This document shows, in pieces, positions 1 to 5,215 of a stretch of DNA of 6,191 bases. Location: contig JAJZWG010000037.1 of NCBI GenBank assembly GCA_021846795.1, forward strand, positions 1-6,191, read 5' to 3'. The translations under genes and the position numbers were made by a program. Numbering within the stretch: the stretch's first letter is position 1; the number at the start of each line of letters is the position of its first letter. A model generated the notes under the pieces. It had not been told where the DNA came from and did not search any database. It was given only the letters and a program-made list of their open reading frames with translations. The stretch is from a bacterium. Lineage in GTDB: Bacteria > Patescibacteriota > Saccharimonadia > Saccharimonadales > UBA4665.

Positions 1-59
1 ATACTAACAATTTGAGTTGAATTTTGTGCTTCAGTTGAAGTAGTCTTAGTTTCGTTCAT
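1..59 (-). CDS. N-terminus of an unidentified protein (partial, runs off the left edge)
   Basis: A minus-strand reading frame opens with ATG at 59 and stays open to the window edge. The visible residues are MNETKTTSTEAQNSTQIVS, a polar Thr/Ser/Gln-rich start with no signal peptide or membrane helix. The start is supported by a perfect consensus promoter about 28-56 nt upstream and by a weak AGGT Shine-Dalgarno-like motif (71-74) lying 11 nt before the ATG, which is further than usual. Only 19 codons are visible, so no function can be given. The gene is downstream of topA on the same strand but has its own promoter, so it need not share topA's function. Confidence 0.6.
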   Translation of the reverse strand, partial: MNETKTTSTEAQNSTQIVS

Positions 60-86
60 AAGTGTAGCTTACCTAAATAAATATTA

Positions 87-115
87 ATTATATAATTTAT
101 AATTTTAATTGTCAA
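87..115 (-). promoter_or_regulatory. Consensus sigma70-type promoter for the left-edge gene
   Basis: Read on the minus strand, a perfect -35 box TTGACA (110-115) is followed by a 17-nt spacer and a perfect -10 box TATAAT (87-92). Transcription would begin near position 80, giving a leader of about 20 nt before the ATG at 59. The spacer is wholly A/T. This is the best promoter match in the window and suggests strong, constitutive-type expression of the left-edge gene. Confidence 0.8.
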
Positions 116-118
116 GTA

Positions 119-140
119 ATAAATATTTTATCATATTTAT
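119..140. repeat. A/T inverted repeat just upstream of the left promoter
   Basis: ATAAATAT (119-126) and ATATTTAT (133-140) are perfect 8-bp arms around a 6-nt centre, lying directly upstream of the -35 box at 110-115. It could be an A/T-rich upstream promoter element or a protein-binding site. In DNA this A/T-rich it could also be chance. Confidence 0.3.
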
Positions 141-182
141 GACTAATATACCTATTATATGTTCTTGGAGTATTATTAGTCA
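140..182. repeat. Inverted repeat between topA and the left-edge gene
   Basis: TGACTAATA (140-148) and TATTAGTCA (174-182) are perfect 9-bp arms separated by 25 nt, with a possible 3-bp inner extension (TAC/GTA). It sits 28 nt past the topA stop codon. It might help end topA transcription, but on the minus strand no T-run follows, so it is not a standard intrinsic terminator. The rest of the 116-209 spacer holds nothing else I can name. Confidence 0.35.
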
Positions 183-209
183 ATTATTTTTACTAATATT
201 CAAAAATAT

Positions 210-2501
210 CTATTTCTTATGTTTAAATTTACTAGGTTTATGGTTAATTAATTCTAGGGCTTTAGGTTGATCAATCTCTGAAATTTCAAGGTTTTTAGGT
301 ATTTTTACGTTAATTTTTCCATCAGTAATATATGGTCCATATCGACCATCTAAAATTTTTATACCATTATCAAATTCTTTTAAGTTTTTTTTCTGGTCAG
401 CTTCTTTTTTTTGATTAATCAGTTTAATAGCTTGAGTTTTGGTGATATTAAAAGGATCAGCTCCATCCTTAATGGCATAAAACTTATTTTGATATTTGAT
501 ATATGGCCCAAATCTACCAATATTAACAATTATTTCGTTATTGTTTTGGTCTAAACCTAAAGAGCGAGGTAATTTAAACATTTCTAGAGCTTCTTCGAGT
601 GAAATGGTTTCAATAGTTTTGTTTTTTGGCATTGATGCAAAAATAACTTTTTCTTCTTTATTGTCGCTTTCACCAATTTGAAGTACTGGACCATATTTAC
701 TAAATCGGGCGTAAACATTTTTTTTAGTTTTGGGATCAACTCCGAGTAATTTGGATTGATTAGCTTCTTTTCTGGAAATTTGATCACTTTTTTCAACTAA
801 AGGATGGAAATTTTGATAAAAATCATTGATCATTTGATGCCATTCGATTTTATTTTCGATAATTTTGTCGAAATTTTCTTCAATTTTAGCAGTAAATTGA
901 TAATCAACAATGTCTGGAAAGTACTTGACTAAGAAATCAGTGGTTACTTCGGCAATTGAAGTTGGAACTAATTTATTTTTATCGTTACCTACAATAACTT
1001 GATTAATTGATCGATTAATTGAAAAATTGGTTAAATCAAGACTAATAGATTGCAATTTAACTTCTTGACCGATTATATCTTTTTTTTCAATATAGCCACG
1101 AGTTTGAATGGTTGAAATAGTCGGAGCATAGGTGCTTGGTCGACCAATGCCTAATTCCTCTAATTTTTTGACTAAAGTAGCTTCAATATAACGAGCCGGC
1201 AATCGATTAAAGGTTTCATTGGCTTCTAGCTTATGACAAATCAATAAATCGTTAGGTTTTAAATTTGGCAATAATTTATCTTCGATTTTGTCTTGGTATA
1301 CTTTTAAGAAACCATCAAATTCGATAATTTCACCTTTTGAAAAAAAATATTCTTTTTTTTGATTGATAGCAATATTAATTTCAGATTTTAAAACAATAGC
1401 TGGAGACATTTGGGATGCGATAGCTCGAGCTTTAATTAATTGATAAAGCTTATTCATACTTATATCATCGTTAATGACATTAGTATTAAAATTAGTTGGT
1501 CTAATAGCTTCATGAGCTTCTTGAGCGTTACTATTTTTAGTTATATATTGCTTGTGGCGATAATATTGTTGGCCAAAGTTTTTTATAATATATTCTTCAG
1601 CTAGATTTTGAGCTTCTTCAGACAAAATAGTGCTATCAGTCCTCATATAAGTGATATAACCTGCTTCATAAAGTTTTTGAGCTAAAATCATGGTACTTTT
1701 AACTGAAAAATTTAACTTTCGAGAAGCTTCTTGTTGGAGAGTTGAGGTGGTAAACGGAGCATATGGTTGTCTGGTTGATTTTTTATGTTCAATTGATTTA
1801 ACAATAAACTTATTGTCAGGAGTTAAACTTTTTAACCATTTTTCGGTTTGTGTTAAATCATCAAAACGTTGGTTTAATTCACTGGTAAAATTAATAGTTT
1901 TAGCTTGATTAGAAAAGTCACCAATAATTTTAAAGAAAGTGGTTCTTTTGGCTTGTCTAATTTCTCTTTCTCGTTCGACAATTAATCTAACAGCAACCGA
2001 TTGGACTCTTCCGGCGCTTAAGCCAGCCTTTATTTTTTTCCATAAAACTGGTGATAATTCATAACCCACTAGTCTATCTAATATTCTTCGAGCTTGTTGA
2101 GCGTTAACCATATTCATGTTAATTGTTCGTGGATTTTTAATGGCTTGATCAATCGCCTTTTTAGTTATTTCATGAAATACAATTCTTTTTGTTTTTTGGG
2201 GATCTATTTTAAGAATTTGACTTAAATGCCAAGCAATTGCTTCACCTTCTCTATCCTCATCGCTAGCCAACCAAACATTTTTATTTTTAGCGATTTTTTT
2301 TAATTCATTAACTATTTTCGTTTTATCGGCTGGTACTTTATAAATCGGCTTAAAGTTATCTTTTATATCAATATTGAGTCCTTTTGACGGTAAATCCCTA
2401 ATGTGTCCAAAACTACTTTTAACTATAAAATTATTACCAAGAAAATTTTGAATTGTTTTCGCTTTAGCTGGGCTTTCAACTATAATTAAATTTTTATCCA
2501 T
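210..2501 (-). CDS. topA: DNA topoisomerase I (type IA), zinc-finger-free form
   Basis: A 763-residue type IA topoisomerase that relaxes negative supercoils by cutting one strand through a 5'-phosphotyrosine link. The N-terminal Toprim domain has IVESPAKA with E9 and the metal-binding acidic triad D81, D83 and E85 in DEDREGE. SAGRVQSVAVRLIVERERE (162-180) belongs to the core. The catalytic tyrosine is Y285 in YITYMRTDST, and RPSTYAPTISTIQTRGYI (454-471) is also typical. The C-terminus carries three Topo C-repeat units (about 583-649, 651-699, 708-755), with YGPVLQ, FGPYIKY and YGPYI. There is one Cys in the whole protein, so the Cys4 zinc fingers of E. coli TopA (865 aa) are absent. The ATG at 2501 sets the Toprim motif at its usual place; there is no Shine-Dalgarno sequence. 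The upstream membrane-protein gene ends 62 nt away. Identity is certain. Confidence 0.98.
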   Translation of the reverse strand: MDKNLIIVESPAKAKTIQNFLGNNFIVKSSFGHIRDLPSKGLNIDIKDNFKPIYKVPADKTKIVNELKKIAKNKNVWLASDEDREGEAIAWHLSQILKIDPQKTKRIVFHEITKKAIDQAIKNPRTINMNMVNAQQARRILDRLVGYELSPVLWKKIKAGLSAGRVQSVAVRLIVEREREIRQAKRTTFFKIIGDFSNQAKTINFTSELNQRFDDLTQTEKWLKSLTPDNKFIVKSIEHKKSTRQPYAPFTTSTLQQEASRKLNFSVKSTMILAQKLYEAGYITYMRTDSTILSEEAQNLAEEYIIKNFGQQYYRHKQYITKNSNAQEAHEAIRPTNFNTNVINDDISMNKLYQLIKARAIASQMSPAIVLKSEINIAINQKKEYFFSKGEIIEFDGFLKVYQDKIEDKLLPNLKPNDLLICHKLEANETFNRLPARYIEATLVKKLEELGIGRPSTYAPTISTIQTRGYIEKKDIIGQEVKLQSISLDLTNFSINRSINQVIVGNDKNKLVPTSIAEVTTDFLVKYFPDIVDYQFTAKIEENFDKIIENKIEWHQMINDFYQNFHPLVEKSDQISRKEANQSKLLGVDPKTKKNVYARFSKYGPVLQIGESDNKEEKVIFASMPKNKTIETISLEEALEMFKLPRSLGLDQNNNEIIVNIGRFGPYIKYQNKFYAIKDGADPFNITKTQAIKLINQKKEADQKKNLKEFDNGIKILDGRYGPYITDGKINVKIPKNLEISEIDQPKALELINHKPSKFKHKK

Positions 2502-2506
2502 AAATA

Positions 2507-2532
2507 TTTACTTAATATTATTTTACTTAATA
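2507..2532. repeat. Two 11-bp direct repeats in the topA leader
   Basis: TTTACTTAATA occurs at 2507-2517 and again at 2522-2532, a 15-nt period, between the topA start codon and its likely -10 box. The repeats cover the expected transcription start and leader. They could be a regulator site or a chance product of A/T-rich sequence. Confidence 0.35.
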
Positions 2533-2538
2533 ATGCAA

Positions 2539-2544
2539 ATTATA
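2539..2544 (-). promoter_or_regulatory. Probable -10 box of the topA promoter
   Basis: A perfect TATAAT on the minus strand lies 37 nt before the topA ATG, in the 62-nt gap after the small membrane-protein gene. No good -35 box is found at the usual distance; the 17-nt-spaced hexamer reads TTAATT. topA may thus use this weak promoter, read-through from the upstream gene, or both. Confidence 0.4.
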
Positions 2545-2563
2545 TTTTTGTGTTTATTTTAAA

Positions 2564-2737
2564 TTAAAGGTAGTTTTGATAAAATTTATAACCAATCCAT
2601 ACACCTAAAATTCCACCTATCGTACCAAATAATATACTCCATCCTCCTAAAAAATTACCATTATCTAATGCGTATTGACCGATTAAACCACCTAATGTAC
2701 TAAAAATTAATATGCTAATACTTATAGTCAGTTTCAT
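2564..2737 (-). CDS. Small two-helix membrane protein, 57 residues, unknown function
   Basis: An ATG at 2737 opens a 57-codon frame ending with TAA at 2564-2566. The protein begins MKLTISISILIFSTLGGLIG, continues with a short polar stretch QYALDNGNF, then LGGWSILFGTIGGILGVWIG, and ends YKFYQNYL. Two hydrophobic segments (about 5-20 and 30-49) joined by a short loop predict a membrane hairpin. Both contain Gly-Gly or G-x-x-G patterns (GGLIG, GTIGGILG) suited to close helix packing. This resembles in general style the AtpZ/AtpI-type small proteins of ATP synthase operons, but no ATP synthase gene is here and I cannot assign a family. The non-random composition, a -10 box directly upstream and the fit in the gap support a real gene. 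It precedes topA on the same strand, 62 nt apart. Confidence 0.72.
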   Translation of the reverse strand: MKLTISISILIFSTLGGLIGQYALDNGNFLGGWSILFGTIGGILGVWIGYKFYQNYL

Positions 2738-2746
2738 TAATGAATA

Positions 2747-2762
2747 ATTGTAACATATTATA
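2747..2762 (-). promoter_or_regulatory. Candidate -10 boxes for the small membrane-protein gene
   Basis: On the minus strand, TATAAT lies at 2757-2762 and TACAAT, preceded by a TG extended -10 motif, at 2747-2752. The first would give a leader of about 13 nt. The second would start only a few bases before the ATG at 2737, nearly leaderless. No clear -35 box accompanies either. TATAAT overlaps the 10-bp palindrome ATAAGCTTAT (2760-2769). Confidence 0.4.
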
Positions 2763-2822
2763 AGCTTATGCTTAAATATTTAAAATTTAAATTTGTAAAT
2801 AATGCAATTTTATTAATTAGTA

Positions 2823-2851
2823 TTGACATTATGTCATTTTATTGCTAATAT
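2823..2851 (+). promoter_or_regulatory. Strong extended -10 promoter of the forward non-coding RNA
   Basis: TTGACA (2823-2828), a spacer of exactly 17 nt, and TAATAT (2846-2851) preceded by TGC (2843-2845) form a near-consensus sigma70-type promoter with an extended -10 motif. It points away from topA, towards 3185, where no long forward reading frame exists, and predicts an RNA start near 2857-2860. It is divergent from the small membrane-protein promoter, about 60 bp away. Confidence 0.78.
2824..2836. promoter_or_regulatory. Operator-like palindrome overlapping the -35 box
   Basis: TGACAT-T-ATGTCA is a perfect 6-bp inverted repeat around one central base. It overlaps five bases of the -35 hexamer and extends into the spacer. 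A dimeric regulator bound here would block RNA polymerase. No regulator gene is visible in the window, so the role is inferred from position only. Confidence 0.4.
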
Positions 2852-2857
2852 ATCAAA

Positions 2858-3185
2858 TTGTGAATCCTGTTTGATAGGATTCTTGCACATTATCCCCTTA
2901 TCTAACAGATGTTAGATTGTTTTAGAGAGATAATTATTTAATAACCCTCTGTTAAATAATTATGAAAAAAACTCTCTAAAACATACTAACCCCTTTAACT
3001 ATCAGACATTTGTCTCCCCGTTCAATACGAGTCTAAATGATGGCTTTTTAAGTCGACACGATTATAGATTTATATATTTTTTATCGATGTTTCGTGGGGT
3101 GGGTTGAAGGGTTTAGAGATAATTTAAATAAATTATCTCTTTAAAGAGTCTCCGGCGGTGCCCACCCCCTCCGGAGACTCTTTTT
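2858..3185 (+). ncRNA. Putative structured non-coding RNA of unknown family, about 328 nt
   Basis: A forward transcript is bounded by a near-consensus promoter and an intrinsic terminator, with no reading frame longer than about 11 codons. In order it contains: hairpin 2862-2882 (7 bp); hairpin 2900-2917 (7 bp, AGAT loop); a long hairpin 2918-2983 with a 12-bp outer stem (2918-2929 with 2972-2983) and a 12-bp inner stem (2930-2941 with 2952-2963), separated on the 3' side by the bulge G plus seven A; a possible 9-bp long-range helix (2991-2999 with 3103-3111, one G-U pair); an 11-bp hairpin 3115-3140; and the terminator hairpin. GGGGTGGG (3096-3103) can also pair with CCCACCCC in the terminator loop. 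The ends do not pair with each other, and I see no tmRNA tag frame, RNase P core motifs, or SRP GGAAGCAGC-type core. The 5' end is predicted from the promoter. Function is unknown; a trans-acting regulator or an antisense RNA against operon read-through are both possible. Confidence 0.62.
3143..3185 (+). terminator. Intrinsic terminator of the forward RNA
   Basis: AAAGAGTCTCCGG (3143-3155) pairs perfectly with CCGGAGACTCTTT (3171-3183), 13 bp around a 15-nt C-rich loop. A run of five T (3181-3185) overlaps the end of the stem. It ends 3 nt from the pth stop codon on the other strand. Read from the minus strand, the stem is followed by only three T, so it may end the der-pth operon less efficiently, making it partly bidirectional. 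Confidence 0.85.
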
Positions 3186-3188
3186 AGT

Positions 3189-3833
3189 TTAAAAAACTTT
3201 TAGAGTGTTTGATAAAATAGTGGTTGATTCGCCAAAAATAAGTTCGTTAATCAATACAGTTATTTCGTTATAGATTAAAATTAAATTATTTCTTTCAGCT
3301 TGATTAAATTTTTTTAAAACCAATTCAGAGGCGTTTTGAATATTTTCTTGTCGGATGCCAACTTTAATACGATTAAAATCTTGATTGTTAGTTGTTTGAA
3401 TAATTGAATCTATACCTTTATGGCCGGCACTACTTCCACCAAATCGGCTTCTAATGCTTCCAAATGGTAGATCAAAATCATCGTATATAATTATAATTTT
3501 TTGATAAGGAACTTTATAAAAATTACTAATCTTTTGAACGGCTTGCCCACTATTATTCATAAAAGTTTGGGGTTTTACGGCTAAAATTTTTTTATTAATA
3601 ATATAACTACTACAAATTTCAGCTTGAAGATCTTTTTTTAATATCCATGGACTAAAGTCATTATTGTTAACAAAATAATCAACAGCCAGAAAACCAATAT
3701 TATGTCGAGTGTAATCATATTGTTTACCGGGATTACCAAGACCAATAAGTACCCAGTCAAAATTACCTTGATTATCAGTAAAATTATTGACAATTGATAG
3801 ATTAGGATTTTGTCGTTTTTGTAAAAGACCCAT
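3189..3833 (-). CDS. pth: Peptidyl-tRNA hydrolase
   Basis: A 214-residue bacterial Pth, the cytoplasmic esterase that frees tRNA from peptidyl-tRNAs dropped by ribosomes. Family marks are GLGNPGKQYDYTRHNIGF, with N34 and the catalytic H44; KPQTFMNNSG, with the substrate-binding N93; YDDFDLPFG, with D118 next to the active site; and FGGSSAGHKGIDSI. In the last, the Asn expected in GHNG (N114 in E. coli) is Lys139. About 26 residues precede the first strand (DWVLIGLGNPG), where most Pth proteins start nearly at once. This start is chosen because its ATG shares a base with the der stop codon (TAATG), a classic coupling arrangement, and no later ATG precedes the motif. The function is secure; the extension is unusual. 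Confidence 0.95.
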   Translation of the reverse strand: MGLLQKRQNPNLSIVNNFTDNQGNFDWVLIGLGNPGKQYDYTRHNIGFLAVDYFVNNNDFSPWILKKDLQAEICSSYIINKKILAVKPQTFMNNSGQAVQKISNFYKVPYQKIIIIYDDFDLPFGSIRSRFGGSSAGHKGIDSIIQTTNNQDFNRIKVGIRQENIQNASELVLKKFNQAERNNLILIYNEITVLINELIFGESTTILSNTLKVF

Positions 3834-5200
3834 TATTTTATTATAGGATAATTTATTTTTTTTGATAGTTTTCGGTCTGGTTGAGGTTTTTTTTCAATAA
3901 ACCAGAATTTAATTGCTGTTCCGTCAAATCCGAAAGTTTTTCGTAAGCTTTTTTCTAAATATCTTTTATAACTCCAATGAATATATTTAGTTTGAGTTGA
4001 AAAAATCTGGAATGACGGTAAATTCATTTCATTTTCTTGTATCATGTAGTTTAATTTTGGTGTTTTGTTTTTTAATCCAGCTGGTGGATGATTAGAAGTG
4101 GCTTCATGCAACCATTTATTAAGCTTACTGGTCGGAATTTTTTTTTGTTGATTATTATATATTTCCAAACTAAGATCTAAAATTTTTGTAACATTTTGAC
4201 CAGTTAATGATGAAACAAAAATAACTGGTGCCCAAGGAACAAAATCAAAATTAAATTTTAATTGACTAAAGATTTGATCTCGACTAAAAGCCGTTTTATC
4301 AATTAGTGTGTCCCATTTTGTAATTGTAATAATTAAACCCTTACCAGCGTCTTTGATCATGCCAGCTAATTTTTGATCCAATTGAACATTTAATTCGTTG
4401 GCATCTAAAACTAAAAGACAAATATCAGCTTGTTCGATTGCTGAGACAGATCTTAAAACTGAAAATTTTTCAATTCCAACTTGTATTCGACCATTTCTTC
4501 TGATGCCAGCAGTATCAATTAGTTCAATATATTCGTTATAAAATTTAACTTCAGTTTTATTAATATCTCTGGTTGTTCCTGCTTGATCGGCTATAAGTGC
4601 TTGTTGTTTTTTGCTGATAGCATTAAAGAGTGATGATTTACCAACATTTGGTCGTCCAATTAAAGCTAATTTAATAGATTTATTTTGTTTAACATTAGAA
4701 ATTTGCGGTATTAATTTAATCGTTTGATTTAATAAGTCATTAACTCCCCTTTTTTGAACCGTTGAAGTTTCTGTGATATTTTTTAGACCAAGTTGTTTGA
4801 AATAACTTTGATCATTTTTATTAGCTTGATCAATTTTATTAATAATTAAAATAGTTGGTTTATGGCTTTTAAAAGCTAATTTAGCAATTTTTCTATCATC
4901 ATCTGTAATTACGGTATTGGTTTCAACTAAAAACCAAATTATATCAGCATAATCGATAGCTTCTTTAATTTGTTCTTGAATAGTTAACTCAAATTCATCT
5001 ATAGGGTCTTTGACGCCAGCTGTATCAACTAACCAAAAATTATGTTTATTATATTCAGTTAATTCAATAATACTATCACGAGTAGTTCCTTCTTCTTTAG
5101 CCACTATAGCTCTTTTTTGACGAATAATAGCATTAAAGAGTGATGATTTACCAACATTAGTTTTACCTATAATTGCGACCACTGGAATTTTTTTCAACAT
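3833..5200 (-). CDS. der: Ribosome biogenesis GTPase Der (EngA)
   Basis: A 455-residue GTPase with two tandem G domains and a C-terminal KH-like domain, needed for late assembly of the 50S ribosomal subunit. The first G domain has P-loop GKTNVGKS (12-19; usually GRPNVGKS), DTAG (59-62) and NKID (121-124). The second has GRPNVGKS (182-189), the GTTRD switch (208-212), DTAG (229-232) and TKWD (294-297), where the family normally has NKWD. The KH-like part runs from about 352 to 436 and includes LNKWLHEATSNHPPAG and FGFDGTAIKFWF. The length fits the family (about 440-490). The gene begins 15 nt after the pseudouridine synthase and shares one base with the pth start. No Shine-Dalgarno motif precedes the ATG. 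A 32-nt stretch coding for the P-loop is identical in both G domains. Confidence 0.98.
   Translation of the reverse strand: MLKKIPVVAIIGKTNVGKSSLFNAIIRQKRAIVAKEEGTTRDSIIELTEYNKHNFWLVDTAGVKDPIDEFELTIQEQIKEAIDYADIIWFLVETNTVITDDDRKIAKLAFKSHKPTILIINKIDQANKNDQSYFKQLGLKNITETSTVQKRGVNDLLNQTIKLIPQISNVKQNKSIKLALIGRPNVGKSSLFNAISKKQQALIADQAGTTRDINKTEVKFYNEYIELIDTAGIRRNGRIQVGIEKFSVLRSVSAIEQADICLLVLDANELNVQLDQKLAGMIKDAGKGLIITITKWDTLIDKTAFSRDQIFSQLKFNFDFVPWAPVIFVSSLTGQNVTKILDLSLEIYNNQQKKIPTSKLNKWLHEATSNHPPAGLKNKTPKLNYMIQENEMNLPSFQIFSTQTKYIHWSYKRYLEKSLRKTFGFDGTAIKFWFIEKKPQPDRKLSKKINYPIIK
4617..4648. repeat. 32-nt direct repeat in der, copy in the second G domain
   Basis: This stretch encodes NVGKSSLFNAI of the second P-loop and is identical, base for base, to 5127-5158 in the first. 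The copies are 510 nt (170 codons) apart, in the same frame. The flanking bases differ. Confidence 0.9.
5127..5158. repeat. 32-nt direct repeat in der, copy in the first G domain
   Basis: Identical to 4617-4648; it encodes residues 15-25 (NVGKSSLFNAI) of the first G domain. Protein conservation explains the shared amino acids, but every synonymous position is also the same. Confidence 0.9.
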
Positions 5201-5215
5201 TTTAAAAGTATAACA

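Noticed and set aside
496..681. Forward 61-codon open frame inside topA
   Set aside because: It lies antisense to the well-conserved C-terminal repeats of topA and has no protein-like features; it is a shadow frame.
584..796. Second minus-strand frame of 70 codons inside topA
   Set aside because: It is an out-of-frame, Lys-rich product of A-rich codons in a gene that is intact in its own frame.
1690..1908. Forward 72-codon open frame inside topA
   Set aside because: It lies antisense to the conserved core of topA around residues 198-270 and has no independent support.
2834..2890. Minus-strand 18-codon frame starting MCKNPIKQDS, preceded by AGGGGATA
   Set aside because: The purine-rich upstream motif is tempting, but the frame is very short, lies inside the predicted RNA gene and its promoter, and has no recognisable product.
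2909..2941. Forward 10-codon frame (MLDCFREIII) within the RNA
   Set aside because: It is too short and its bases are fully used by two hairpin arms; there is no regulated gene downstream to make it a leader peptide.
2919..2983. CRISPR repeat or tracrRNA (GTTTTAGAG start)
   Set aside because: The likeness to a type II repeat start is brief. There are no spaced repeats and no cas genes, and the segment is explained by its own hairpin.
3152..3170. T-box-like motif on the minus strand (GGGTGGGCACCGCC)
   Set aside because: It resembles the T-box AGGGTGGNACCGCG but has an extra base. There is no room for a Stem I after the pth stop, and the genes downstream are not aminoacyl-tRNA synthetases.
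2858..3185. Identity as tmRNA, RNase P RNA, 6S RNA or SRP RNA
   Set aside because: The transcript ends do not pair. There is no tag-peptide frame or T-loop with an acceptor stem, no GAAAGTC or ACAGAA-type RNase P core, and no SRP loop core. A covariance search could still find a divergent match.
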